Source: Saccoglossus kowalevskii (Eukaryota > Hemichordata > Enteropneusta > Harrimaniidae). Taken from it: a DNA stretch of 26,192 nt. Location: positions 77,831 to 104,022 of the forward strand of contig NW_003154742.1 in the NCBI RefSeq assembly GCF_000003605.2, read 5' to 3'. Below are positions 12,329-24,127 of this stretch, piece after piece. Under the pieces are notes generated by a model. That model saw nothing but the letters and a program-made list of their open reading frames with translations. It was not told the DNA's origin and ran no database searches. The position numbers and the translations under genes were made by a program. Each line of letters opens with the position of its first letter. The stretch's first letter is position 1.

Positions 12329-12332
12329 TTAA

Positions 12333-14747
12333 ATTCCTAACACTTCCCCAAACGTGTTTACCACATTAGTGCACGTGTCAATTGTTTTTTTTTTTTTATC
12401 TATTAACCCAAAACTCGCAAAAGAGAATTTTTAATTATACAGCAATTCTGCACATGTAATTTTGAAACCATTCAACTCTGGTATAAATTGTCGTACTATT
12501 AAAACGTGTATAATAATATACGTCGAGTAGTGATGCAGTAGTTGTATGCGTAGAGGTGTAATTGACTTCCATGGACTCGATAATCTTATTTTTCAATATG
12601 GCGGCTTTTATGAAAAATAGCGATTTTATCAAAATACGAATAACTTTAAAAAATGTCAGTTTTATTGCCACACAACTCCGTGATTAGACGTATAGCCGAA
12701 TGCAAGTATTGGTATTTCGACAAGAAGGAAAATTAACTGTTTAAACCTTTGCTTGTTACCCAAACTTTTTGAATCCGCTAATTTTACTTTAATATTCCAT
12801 GTATCGACGTGCCTCGCTCCTATATTAAATGCTATTCTAAATGCATTATTTTTCATTGCAACATTGAGGACTTATTAAAACACTATTGTTTGAAAATAAA
12901 ACTGATTAGTTTATCGTCAGTCATTGCGGGGTTTAATTTACCTACGTAATTAGAATGTGTATACGACGAAAACACTATGTTGTATGTGTCTATGATTGCA
13001 TTTCGTTCTGTAATGATTTTGCATCTAGCACAGGTGTATGTGATCACGACACGTGAAATCGCCTTTCAACTTCATTTTATACGAGTGTACTAATATTTGA
13101 TATTTTCAATTACACGTCAAAAAAGTAAAAACAAAACATCTTGATCGGAGTTTCTACTGCAAACACATTGCAAAAATGTTAACTAGTATTATGACAGCAA
13201 TTTGAAACATATCGTAACTATTACAACCTTGCCTGTGAAGTATTTAATAAAAAATAAGAATTCAGGATGAAAGCTGAACAATGTTTGCTCCCACGGTATG
13301 AACTGAATCTTGCAAAAGCTAGGGTATGTATTAATATTCATATAATATAACTTTGTACGTTTGCTATAATAATATCGAGGTTATTTATGGAATATTATCA
13401 CATCTCACTATTGTTACGCATGCTGTAATTGGTTTAGACTCAGTCACATGACATTGAATAATAATGAATATTACATGATATATAGCTCGCCATTTGGATG
13501 TTACATGGTATATCAGATGAATGACGTCACTGCGCATAACGATAAGACCCGATTTCCAAGGACGCAGGTTGTTTGGATCAGATGTTTTCATTTGTTTCGA
13601 GTTCGTTGCTTGTCTAGATACATAACAACTTTGTTTTATCTTCTCCAAAAAATGATTTTCATATGAAATCGATAAATTTAATATTTCCTCATTGAAACGT
13701 CTTTCGTATAATTAGTCCTTGACTCTCCTCAATTTGACTTTCTGTTCAGCACGTCGTTTATTGTAGCTATTATTGAAAAATCAGCCAGTTGAGAACTTTA
13801 AATCTCATTTATTACGATTGCTGCATAAAGTCACAGGCAGAAAAAATGCGTAACTATGATAATGGAAAAAAAAAATGTTTTTTTTTTTTACTGTCCTGGT
13901 TATATAATAAATTTTCCTACTAATATGTGATAGGTATTTTTGTAAGTGTACATGTGTGCACTGAAATATATACACCCATTAAAATCGTCAAAAGTTTAAG
14001 CGCAAACATAGTAAAGAAAGCAGAATTATGAGTGATTTTGAATTTACTAAAAATGGTGGTGGGAATTAATTGCTAAACCAGTTAGTCATAGAAGGTCTAT
14101 AGAATTGTGAACAAATATTTTTGTGAATATCACTGACTACAAAAGACGCCCATTGCGAAGTTATATGAAGCAACATGTACGGCGAAACCGCCACTGAAAC
14201 CAGTGATAATAAAATAAATGCGATGTTTACTATTATACTGGACCGCCATCTTCAATAAAGTATGAAACTAAATAAAAAGACAAGTTGTGAAACGCGTTTT
14301 TCAGATTCCTACAAAACAGAAAAAATATCAATCCGGTCTTTCACAGCCAAACGATACGTTGGGAGTAAAATTAACCAATCGTTGTTGTGTGGAAAAATAC
14401 CTTGCATACGAATACATAATTACACGAATAACATAGAGAACTTTCCCGGGGTATTTGAAACCGAAATTGTCATATAAGGCCGTCACTGATTGGTTACAGA
14501 GAAGGAATAAACCCGTTTTTAAAAATACGACATTTATATGGAGCATATTGCCTTAGATACCTAGTTATCCACAATGTCCATGCCATGGCTGAGCAATAGT
14601 CTACATGATCATAACGGTATTTTACCATTAAACACATATATTAATATTTATTTATGTTGGTTTATTTAATAAAACAATTTGGTAGTTAATCCTTTACATA
14701 ATTGGTAACAGCAATAAACGCAGTAAGAATATGGAAAAAAGACAGTC
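12333..14747. other. Intergenic spacer between copies B and A; no gene recognised
   Basis: AT-rich spacer. Open frames of 60-90 codons (12435-12671, 12662-12856, 13385-13648, 13448-13666, 14262-14477, 14328-14546) show no family motif, overlap in antisense, and are treated as chance. Possible regulatory words are a perfect CRE palindrome TGACGTCA (13522-13529), a YY1-like CCGCCATCTTC (14243-14253) and CAATATGGCGGC (about 12595-12606). None is tied to a gene. Confidence 0.5.
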
Positions 14748-14753
14748 TTTTAT
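14748..14753 (-). terminator. Candidate polyadenylation signal AATAAA for copy B
   Basis: The first canonical AATAAA (minus strand) downstream of the copy B stop codon, about 155 nt after it. Confidence 0.5.
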
Positions 14754-14907
14754 TTTAATTTGCGGAATAAATATAACAGTAATGCAAAATCATCGAACAT
14801 CATATAGTACTTGGATTTACCGATTCATTCTCAGCAATTTTCCACATTTGCTTTATAAATAATTTGTTAATGGAATGAATACGACGCATAGTTTGATACA
14901 ACTCCTA

Positions 14908-17900
14908 TTATATGCTCTTGTCTTTTCGTAACAGTATCTTTTCCAGCCTCATCATGGGCGCTTCTGCCATCAGAGATACAACAAATGCCAAACAGTATGA
15001 AATCACCAAACCCGCAATATATATGTAGATCTGATAAGAAAATATAATAGAAATAATTACAGCTCAATGTATCACGTAGCACACATGTGGCATGCTTTTC
15101 ATTGAAGTGCAGTAGGGTCTGTAATTATGGTTTTCTAGATTTCATTGTATTTAGAAGGAATTAGCGAGAATATAAATAAGTCGGGTTCCGATCGAGTCGG
15201 ACAACGAATAAGCGTTATGAATGGTACGTGATTACCTGGTTCAGATCTGTTATATGTAGGAGCCTATCTCTGTGCAAAACATAGGTCTCTTGCACCATTG
15301 GGTGTATGAGGTACGCACAATACGTTAATCTGCTTATTGGAATCCAAGCTTTCCATGACAATACGGCGTTTATCGGACCTGTAAATGTCAGGCATGCTTT
15401 TAGTAATATGGGAACATTGTAATCCTAGTTACCATGGCAAATATAGTGATAGTAACCTTATATATGTTACTAGTATTATAATAAATTAGTAATATACATA
15501 GTGATTAAACAAACATGACTAGCGCTTGTTTGGAGATTACTAAAAGCGTTGTGTGGTATTTTCTACTTACCTCCGTTACCAGTAAGGCAAGCAAACGTCA
15601 GCCACCCAATAGCAATTGACCATGCTACTCTGCATATAGTCAAATATAATATATCAACTCCCCTTGACAGCTCAACGCCGTGAAATGTACCATATAAACC
15701 ATACAATACAGACAGGGCTACTACCCAAGCCGCCATCCAACAGATGAGATTAACAGCCTAGATTTAAAAACATAGTTTAACTCTGGTGACATTGTCGTTT
15801 GTTATATAATAGTATTTCTTTTATCATTGTTTGTTTCAATATGAATATGCATTGACATAATTATTTTTTAATACCGACAAGTATTAGGATTAGGATAACA
15901 GCAGTGGTAAAACAGTACTACAATCTGTTGGGGGATAATAAATCATATTGAAAGTAGTATAACAACACATATTAGAGACATGAAATTAGCATATCTCTGT
16001 GTGAGGGGTATAATTCAGGCACATATTGAGGGCAGCATATATGCATGCAAGAGGGTATAATTTATGGCTCATATTGAAGGCTGAATAACTCTTTGAGGGA
16101 AGGACGGTTAATCCAAGGCAAAAATCGATAGCAGACTATATTTTTATGTTTCTTCCTTAAAAGAAATCAACAGGTCTGGACTACAGTGTGAATGATATTT
16201 TGGTATACTTTTTGAAGAAAAAAATGTATTAATTCAGGTATAGCAAATATATTTGCAGAGGAGGTATGGTTTTCATGAATTCAGTCTTCAACTGGGGTGA
16301 AACACATTCAAAGGTCACTGGTCCCTTAATATATCTTTTCTTTTCATCTCTGATGATACGGGAAAGGTAAAAAATAAATAAACATAAGTTGCAAACATTA
16401 TCAGGCCACACATCAAAGTTAGGTCAAACATTGTGACAGGAAAAAGGCTGCAACATAGAATATAGAATTTATTTGGATAACTTTGTATACTGTTTACTGT
16501 TGGTACAAACCTATACCCCTCATAAATCATTCGTATGTTTGCTCAGTGACTGTATAACTCACCAAATGGATTTATGTGTAGATAACGTATGTCTCTAATC
16601 GCTGTTGTCTTTCTACCAATAGCATGATCCACAATATAAATACATTTTGCATGAGTTCAAATACTATGCTGACCAATCATCTATTGATCCGCAGTGTATT
16701 CGAATTCCATAATAGTATGTCCTAGCGTGGAGGTAAAATAGATTTTACCTCCATGGTCCTAGTTAAATATTTACTGTTTTTTCTTACCCTGGGTATTTTA
16801 AAGTTGCACTCCGTCTTGACTAAAGCATACCCTACAGCCATACCTGTGAGGTATGTGCCGATACGTGTCCATGGTTTAGTATACATGTATGGCGACATCA
16901 GAAAATATGTTCCACCAGTAATATTGGGGTCCAGTCTGTAGTATAAAATTATTATACGACATTGTATTTGTGTACATATAATATATGCAAATAATTCCCG
17001 CATTATGTTTAAATTGGCATGAAACATGTTGTGTCAAACGATGCCGAGATTTGAACGTGTCAGCTTGTCATTTTTTAAAACGACCAAGTTAGATGCCCGA
17101 ATTTAAGCGATAAAATTAGCTTCAGATCAAACGATCAGACCAAAACAGCTTAAATTCAAGCGTCTGAAAATGTGTATTCTCCAACACCTTACACACAACT
17201 TGCATTGTTCTCATGTATACATATATTTTAGGAAGCACTGCTAAAGCCATTAGTGAGGAGTCATTCAATAAGGCATGGGAGGGAGTAATGACATACGTGG
17301 TCAGTATGCCCAGTACCCAAGATGTTCATGTATCGCGATCTGCAAAATCTTCAAATGTACATGTTCTGCCAAAGAGTTTTACAGGTTTGCACATGTTCTA
17401 CCATTGATATTCATATCGTGAAACGAGCTCTTAAATCACGGGTCAGTGACGGGTATATTATATATAGGAAAGAATGTGGAAAACATCTAAATAGCCTAAG
17501 TGTGTATTTACTGTCCATGGGCGGCTTCATTTTTTTCACAAATCATGCAAACTGAGGCGTGCATCTTAAATCCTGCTCCATTCAATGGGGTGTTGTTTGT
17601 GCATTTATTTATATAGCGTATATAATTAAATAAGTAACATTTAAGTAATGAAAGTAAGATTATTTATAAATAACAATGTGTATATAAAAAATATATGTAA
17701 TAGTACGAATCGGATTATTCATGAACAAAACAAATGCATTTTGGAATACCACTAGATATTAATAATAAAAAGAATACCACAATTGTTACATATAAAAATT
17801 ATATATAATTAAATGCTCAAACGCTATCCCATTCAACCCATGTGTGAACTAATTACGCGCTTCGACATTCTATGGTTACCTAAACACTTTTCGATAACTT

Positions 17901-20900
17901 GAGCTACTCAGATGCGTTCGCTCGTCATGCATTGTATGTTACCTATTATTAATGACAACTTCAACCGCTGTATCAATCATTATACTATTACAACGTTACT
18001 GTGAAGTGTAAAGATGTATTTCGTCAATTGGGAAATGCACTGACTTACACAGAATTCATTGATGAGGTGAGGTCGTAATGAACTCCCGTTGCAACTCTTG
18101 CGGCAAGCGTTGATCCCATCAATACTGTAAGTAGTCCAAATCCCGAATAGCGCCACCTTTAATATATTTTGAAACAACAGAGAGAAGTTATAATGTATAC
18201 ACGTATGTCGAGAAAAACAAGTTTAAGACATTGTGCTTGCATTTCAGTAGACCTTAGGCGCAATTGACCTAGATCTCGCTAAGAGCGAGAAAGTCACGAG
18301 ATTTGTTTCAGCGTCTAAGTTCAAGGCTCACAAGATTCACGTACCTTACAAGCAAGATTATTATTATAGGAGAAACCACGTGAAATTGCATATCATTTGC
18401 GAGATACCATGCCACGCCGTAACACTATATTATACAGAAAAACAATAATATTAATAAATGTCACATATAAAACCCATCCTAAGTTATCCCGGTCTTTGTA
18501 TATTAAGGAGAATACTGCGTTATGTTACCCGAGTTTACCGCTGGGCTAATGACTATGAGAAGTGACTGAGACGAGGGAAAATGTCACTTTTTTAAATACC
18601 TGTTCCATCCCAGGCCATGGTACGAGGTTATTAATGTACAACAGATTAGTCCACCAATTCGTTTTACACGGGTCTTCGATTACGGAGTTCATAGCTTGAT
18701 ATGGACCATCGCCAATATATGGTAATAAGTACGTCGAGAAAAATATTATGAACATATAGACTGGGGTTAATCTGGAAACAATGTATAGAAATACAGAAAT
18801 ATTGTTTGAGGTATTGAACAATGAGTGAACTGACACATTTGTTAAATAGAGAAAATTTGAATATGGTTAGACTATATAAATCATGAAGAGACCTCAGTTG
18901 GCCGCCGAAGTCACATTGAAAGCGGGAGTGCTGACGAGAAAGTATGGGGCATTATTTCAGGAGATAACAAGTCTCGTAGCTGTATCGCTGCCAAAGAGGT
19001 CTAGGCGGCTATTTGCGTCCAGGGTTCCATTGAGCGGTAACTACTCACCTCCAGAAACGGTGGAAATAAAATAAAAACCAATTCACTTTTCTTCCTGATA
19101 TTAATTCCCGCATCGTTAGGTACGTCACCAAGAGTCCACTTCAAATAAAAGTTAAGTGAAAATGAAACAGTCGATGTATATAATTTAGAACAGCCGTGCA
19201 ATACAATAAGTATTTATTAATAGCACCTACCTTAAGAAAAAGAACGTATCAACGGAAAATGTTGCATTCGAGATTGCTTGGAAAGTAAACCTTTTTAATA
19301 CTTCCGGTAAGACGGATATGTTATCTGCAATTACATCGATACTCTGTTACACATTTAAAATAAAGTAGTTGGGCCGCAAGAACATATAAAGTGTTGATGT
19401 GTATTAATATAATTCGAATAATGTACCTACACAAATTATTCAATATTATGTCAATTGTACATATTCAACCGGATGCAATGATGATAATAGTTATCTATAA
19501 TTTGTATAACTCATAACAATAATAAACTTACCAGAAAACCCAAAAAGCGAACTATAGCTATGACCCAAGATGACCCACCACATACTAAGCACGCGGACGC
19601 CATGGATAGCGGCCAAAGTACCTGACGCATGCGTGGTGTCTAATATCTTCCCACCGTTCTCCAGCACAGAGAACGCAAGTATACATTGGACCAAAGTTCC
19701 TGTATCAAATTTGAAATGTTGTAAATATGTCATATTTGTGAGTCCATTGCGACGGAAGTGACATCACAGACAAAAACGATATTACTTGAGGGACAACAAT
19801 GTGATGCTATCCACAATGCATTGCGTTGTACCTAATGATGTCATCACAGAGTAAACAAATTGTCTAACACTGTAAGATGCATTGCGCAAAATGATATGTC
19901 AAATCTCCACTATCTTTTCTTTTTCTGTTTTGCGTTTTGAAAAAACAATTCATAGAATAAATGTGTTGAAACCAAAATGTGCGAAATTAATACATATTCC
20001 AGAAACAGGAAAACATTTTTTCCACGGTTTTTCAGGACTTTGGTGTCATCCGTCGGCATATGAATTGTCTCACAACCATCTGACCGGTATCAGTACTCTC
20101 AAGTGCTACATATTATGTTTCGAGGAACTGCACTTAATTTACTATCAAAACATTTAATTAGGATATATGAAATAATGGAAGATTTTTGATACTTGAATCC
20201 GTGGTGTTGCGTTATTTCTAGCCATTCAACGTAAACTTGTGTTTACCTGGACGTGGTGACAATGTCTTAGCTCTTTGTTCATCGTGTATTACTGAGTGGG
20301 TGTCTTCATAATGTTCGTTTTCTTCCGGCACAGGTTTCAGTAGAGCAGATACATCTTCTTCTACATCTTGATCATCCTCGGGTTTCAAAAGAGGGGATAC
20401 TTCTGCGTGGTCTCTCACATCGTTTTGAATATTGCTTCTTGTAAAAACGGGCAATTGAGTGCCGCTGTCTCTCTGTAGGTATTTCACATATACGTCATAT
20501 CCGGTACCAACTGCCATTAGATACAGCAATACTCCAATGACGACTCTTCGAAATGAACACACGACACAGACACATGGCAATATGTTGGGTGTACTGTGTT
20601 TGCGTTTAACGGTTTGCTGAATACCAATAAATATAATCCCAAATCACAGAGAACCACTTGATAATAACTTGCATGTCAGATCACAGAGTACTAATTGATG
20701 TGCGAATCAATCACATGCACGTCAGATCACATACCATAGAAAAGATTTCTAACAATTTGTCAGGTAAATAGTTTAAATACACACATCGACTTTAACAATA
20801 TAATCTTAAAACTCAAAACAACGAATATAATAAACTCACATCATGACGATGGCTCCTGTCGATAACGACGACTCCTCGATACAAATAACAGACGATGCTC

Positions 20901-22456
20901 GCAGACCCTGGACTGGAACTAATCCAAGTCCTACACACAAAAAACAAGTTTTTTAATGAGGTCAACAATATACTAACAGCATCTAGAACGATAGCCTATT
21001 CTGAATTCTAGTAATACCACCATTGATATCGTACCTGCGTTGATCAATACCAGCACATCTGTATTATCACAGCTATCTGGCAGGCATAGGCCAAGTTCCA
21101 CTTGAGGCTGCAAACGATGACAATTATTTATACGTTCAATCGATTGGTATTTGGATGAGAATCATTATAATTTGTGGGAATTGTTAAAAAAGAGGTTCAA
21201 GAATTGTGGAATGATACAACGTATGAACTTCAATTGATGACTTTATTAATAGCACTTCTGATGAGACGCACCGTCTCCTACTTACGAGTACATCTTGGCC
21301 GTGTAACGTGGCTGGTTAAAATTGGTATGGTCTTGTACTTGATTGGCCAAAAGAGAAATGACCTGATTGGTCATTATGATTTAACGAGCTTGTCAATTGG
21401 TGGAAATTAAATCGATCTCATTGGCTGGCTTATCCTCAATCAGAATCCTAGGTTGTGATCAAACCCAGTTAGATTCGGACAAAATTCGAAAGTGTTTATT
21501 TCCTAAAAAAAATGTATAACTTTATGCTATCTGTCATACTCACTTGCAGAACCAACTCTGAGCTCATAGGAAAGGCAGCAATACAATACTTTCCACTGAA
21601 CGAAGAATTGTATGTTTGGACATCTACCACTCGTCGACATTCCACCGAAGAGCCGACCCACATGTAATTGCCTTCTAAGATGCCCGCTGGCGGCTTTCCG
21701 ATCGAATCAAACACTGTTGGTGATCAATTTTGAGTGAACATGTTCAAAAGGTTAAGTTTAAATAGTCACATTCGTCGCCCTGGACATTCGAATTTCATGT
21801 TTAGCGTCACATGGCACTCAATTCGAAAATGGCTTGCATCGACTGTGGAGCTTTGAATTGACGTTACATAATATATTTCTTTGTTGAAATTATAAATAGT
21901 TCGAACATTATTACCACTGTTGTTGCATTATTAATATACTGCAATCGAGAAATAATAAACATTATCGACGTCTGTGCTAAAATTTAAACTTCTTGCGTTA
22001 TATTGACATTAAATTGGTCACATGTCGTGTGTAAACATGCTCGATGAGCTTCTCGTGAACTCTTGCGAGTCGGCCGAAATGAAAAGAAATAGCCCGATAC
22101 TTACTGCGCATGGCATAACTCTCGCCACGCAGAATGTCTTTAACGTAGTGAATGGTGTCATTGATGCACGCCAGACTTGCGTTTTCATAGGACTGCTGCG
22201 TGAAAGGTGTGAATTCATAGGTATCGTGAACGTCTTCTAATTGCGTGATATCGTCTAAATGCTGTAGCGCCGTCTCGTGAACTCTATTAAATAGTATTTC
22301 ATTGTTATGTATTCTTAAAATGTTCAACTCTTCTTCGTATATTCTCATGTCATCTCCTTTCATCGGCTGCAACCGATCCGACTGAATTAGTTGTGCGTTG
22401 ACAGCTAAACTTGACAACAGGAGAGCAATCTTGAAGGCAAAGGCGTGGAATTGCAT
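14908..22456 (-). CDS. nrf-6-like: NRF-6-like multi-pass acyltransferase (acyltransferase-3 family), tandem copy B, 15 exons, 765 aa
   Basis: Exons: 22456-22105, 21713-21544, 21107-21035, 20930-20840, 20545-20247, 19699-19532, 19324-19231, 19138-19049, 18771-18600, 18424-18345, 18156-18049, 16935-16788, 15757-15571, 15378-15236, 15030-14908. All junctions are GT/AG and the sum is 766 codons with the stop. The protein has a signal peptide (MQFHAFAFKIALLLSSLAVNA), an NRF domain with the same six Cys as copy A (LACINDT, VECRR, KYCIAA, LCLPDSC, ICIEE), TM1 (VVIGVLLYLMAVGTGYD) and an acidic linker, longer than in copy A, holding EVSPLL and DVSALL. The acyltransferase-3 domain has [86 protein letters not shown] and [15 protein letters not shown]. 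The role is presumed acyl transfer in an endomembrane or at the cell surface, substrate unknown. It has GNGG where copy A has the commoner GYGG. The start is the only Met that gives a signal peptide. Confidence 0.94.
16003..16090. repeat. Imperfect ~48-bp direct repeat in copy B intron 12
   Basis: Two units, at about 16003-16040 and 16051-16090, share GAGGG(G)TATAATT, then CATATTGA and GG, with several differences. Flanking DNA (ATTAGAGACATGAAATTAGCATAT; CTTTGAGGGAAGG) may be further decayed units. The rest of this ~1-kb intron is AT-rich, with hairpin H2 near its 5' end. Confidence 0.55.
16719..16762. mobile_element. Hairpin H2: 30-bp palindrome with 7-bp direct repeats (copy B intron 12)
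   Basis: The core 16726-16755 has TGGAGGTAAAAT and ATTTTACCTCCA as perfect 12-nt arms around AG, within CG...TG ends. GTCCTAG lies directly on both sides (16719-16725 and 16756-16762). On the transcribed strand it begins about 25 nt after the exon 12 donor. The arm differs from that of H1 (CATGGAGCTAAAAT) at only two positions. Confidence 0.7.
16936..18048. other. Copy B intron 11; nothing recognised
   Basis: An AT-rich intron of about 1.1 kb between exons 11 and 12. Plus-strand frames at 17213-17407 and 17322-17555 overlap each other and match nothing I recognise. Confidence 0.6.
20247..20545 (-). other. Copy B exon 5: TM1 and long acidic linker with two dileucine motifs
   Basis: After VVIGVLLYLMAVGTGYD the linker runs through an internally repeated module, EVSPLLKPEDD then DVSALLKPVPEE. 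Each half fits [DE]xxxLL. The exon is 93 nt longer than in copy A; both begin in phase 2 and end in phase 1, so the length change keeps the frame. Confidence 0.55.
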
Positions 22457-22860
22457 TCTGTACAGCCACTTTTCAGAAACAAACAGTCAACTTATACCCG
22501 TCTTGGTCCAGTGACCTCTATCCGTCGTTTTCAAACGTCTTCTGCACGGATTCGTTCGAATAATTCGCTATTCCAAAATTGGGAATCATGCGCTAGCAGC
22601 GACATGAGCACAACTGGTAACAATCGTCAGCGAAATGACCTTGTATTGAACTTATCGTACCTTTCAATGTCACATGTAAATCCCGTGACTGACGCCACTA
22701 TCGTAATGTAGGTCAGAAATTACGCTTCTAGTTCGCCGTGTTGTTTCGAATTGATCACGTGTGTTCGTTCGTGAACACGTGTCATGTGAATCATAATGAC
22801 TCATCGGAAGGTCACAATATTTCACAACGAAGTGAAAGATTTTGTGTAGATCACTAGTAG
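22457..22860. promoter_or_regulatory. Upstream region of copy B, with two CACGTG E-boxes and an AP-1 site
   Basis: CACGTG occurs at 22756-22761 and 22776-22781, 20 bp apart, within a larger imperfect inverted repeat. TGACTCA lies at 22797-22803. This is about 300 bp upstream of the start codon. The same two motif types occur upstream of copy A. Confidence 0.4.
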
Positions 22861-22942
22861 CTTCGCGGTAAGTGGCTTTCGCGGTAAGTGGGTTTCGTAT
22901 TGGGTGGGTCTCGCGGGGAGTAGGGCTTTATCGCAGTAACTG
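22861..22942. repeat. Degenerate 16-17-bp tandem repeat, locally G-rich
   Basis: About five decaying units of the type CTTTCGCGGTAAGTGG, GTTTCGTATTGGGTGG, GTCTCGCGGGGAGTAGG. It stands out as G-rich in AT-rich surroundings, upstream of copy B. Confidence 0.6.
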
Positions 22943-22979
22943 GTCGTTTCATCGTTGTTGAGAATTAAAGTTTTATGTT

Positions 22980-23500
22980 TCTTGCGCTATTCTGGGAATA
23001 CCATTCTCGGAAGCTATTAATTTGTCCTTATGATTTGTGATGTTGCTCTGGCAGGAGTTCCAAAATAAGACCCATGCTCTGATAATGCCCATAGTTTCAA
23101 AAACCAAGAAAAATTATCATTATGATCTTATTGCAAAGGATAGTTGAATATTGTTTATTAAAATTAATAATCCCCATAACCGTTTTCCAATATAGTTAAA
23201 TTATAGTATGTAACAAATATATAACTCAGTCTCATCAATGAAATAACGAAATGTATATATATATATATATTTACATCATTACTAATGCATTGCATTGCAA
23301 TACAACTAATTAAATTGAACGAAATTGCAATATAAAATATTCCGTCAGTAACAATTCTCAAGGGCGTATTTCACGGTCAGTGTTATTTACGACAATATTT
23401 GTTTATAATTTTATAAATTGGCTTGGCAATTTCCACCCCAATTAGATATAATGTGTACATATTTTAATAAATAAAATTAAAGATACACTAACAAAAATGA
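22980..23500. other. Intergenic; only a short (TA)n at 23252-23271
   Basis: AT-rich DNA without a convincing coding frame. A (TA)~10 tract is the only distinct feature. Confidence 0.6.
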
Positions 23501-23561
23501 AATATTAATTATTGGCGATCCGCTCCGCTAGGATTGCCCTTATAATCACTTTTGACATTTT

Positions 23562-23590
23562 GTGTGTGTGTGTGTGTGTCCGTGTGTGTG
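23562..23590. repeat. (TG)n microsatellite
   Basis: A TGTGTG tract with one CC interruption. The overlapping frames at 23505-23744 on both strands are low-complexity shadows of it. Confidence 0.9.
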
Positions 23591-23609
23591 ATTTCAAGTG
23601 TTTCACCCA

Positions 23610-24055
23610 AGTTATTAGGAAAAATCTGAAAAAAAATTGGCCCACTGTTGCAATAGCAACAGCCAAAAAACTGTTTTTTTTTTTGGATAGCTTCGTGACA
23701 AATGTATCTCCTCCTACAAATTTGGAATAAAACACCTCAGACATAGCCCATTCTACTCAGCTTGAGTGTGGGCACGAAGTTACTACATGTATTTGAATTT
23801 TTGATATCTTTTTTCATTACCGAGAAATTTGACCCCAAAGTTGGGGTAACTTTTTATCAGCAACGGCTTTTAACTCCTCTGAGATTTTGTTTTGGCTCGG
23901 CTGATTTTGTTCATACTTCACAGGTAGGTCGTGCCGTCACTAATTGAAAAAAAATCCTGCATGGCGCACCACTGCCATTGCAATAGCCAAAAACTGATTT
24001 TTGAATACTTTCGCCCCAAATGTATTACCTCCTACCAGTTTTGTAATAGCAGTGT
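23610..24055. repeat. Diverged direct repeat, two ~100-bp copies about 320 bp apart
   Basis: About 23635-23735 and 23955-24050 share, in order, CCACTG(T/C), TTGCAATAGC, AGCCAAAAA(A)CTG, the word AAATGTAT and CTCCTAC. A third trace (AACAGCCAAAAAC) lies at about 24366. This points to an old tandem duplication or a repeat family; the source element was not identified. Confidence 0.5.
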
Positions 24056-24056
24056 T

Positions 24057-24110
24057 CAGATGATCATGCTTTTTATTTTGGCTCAGATGATCATGCTTTT
24101 TATTTTGGCT
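24057..24110. repeat. Perfect two-copy tandem repeat, 27-bp unit
   Basis: The unit starts CAGATGATCATGCTTTTTAT and is present twice back to back (24057-24083, 24084-24110). The lack of divergence implies a recent duplication. Confidence 0.92.
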
Positions 24111-24127
24111 ATGTTGCGCACTGGTAA

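Noticed and set aside
13385-13666. Overlapping 72- and 87-codon frames around a CRE palindrome
   Set aside because: Opposite strands of the same stretch, neither with family content, and no splice or polyadenylation context.
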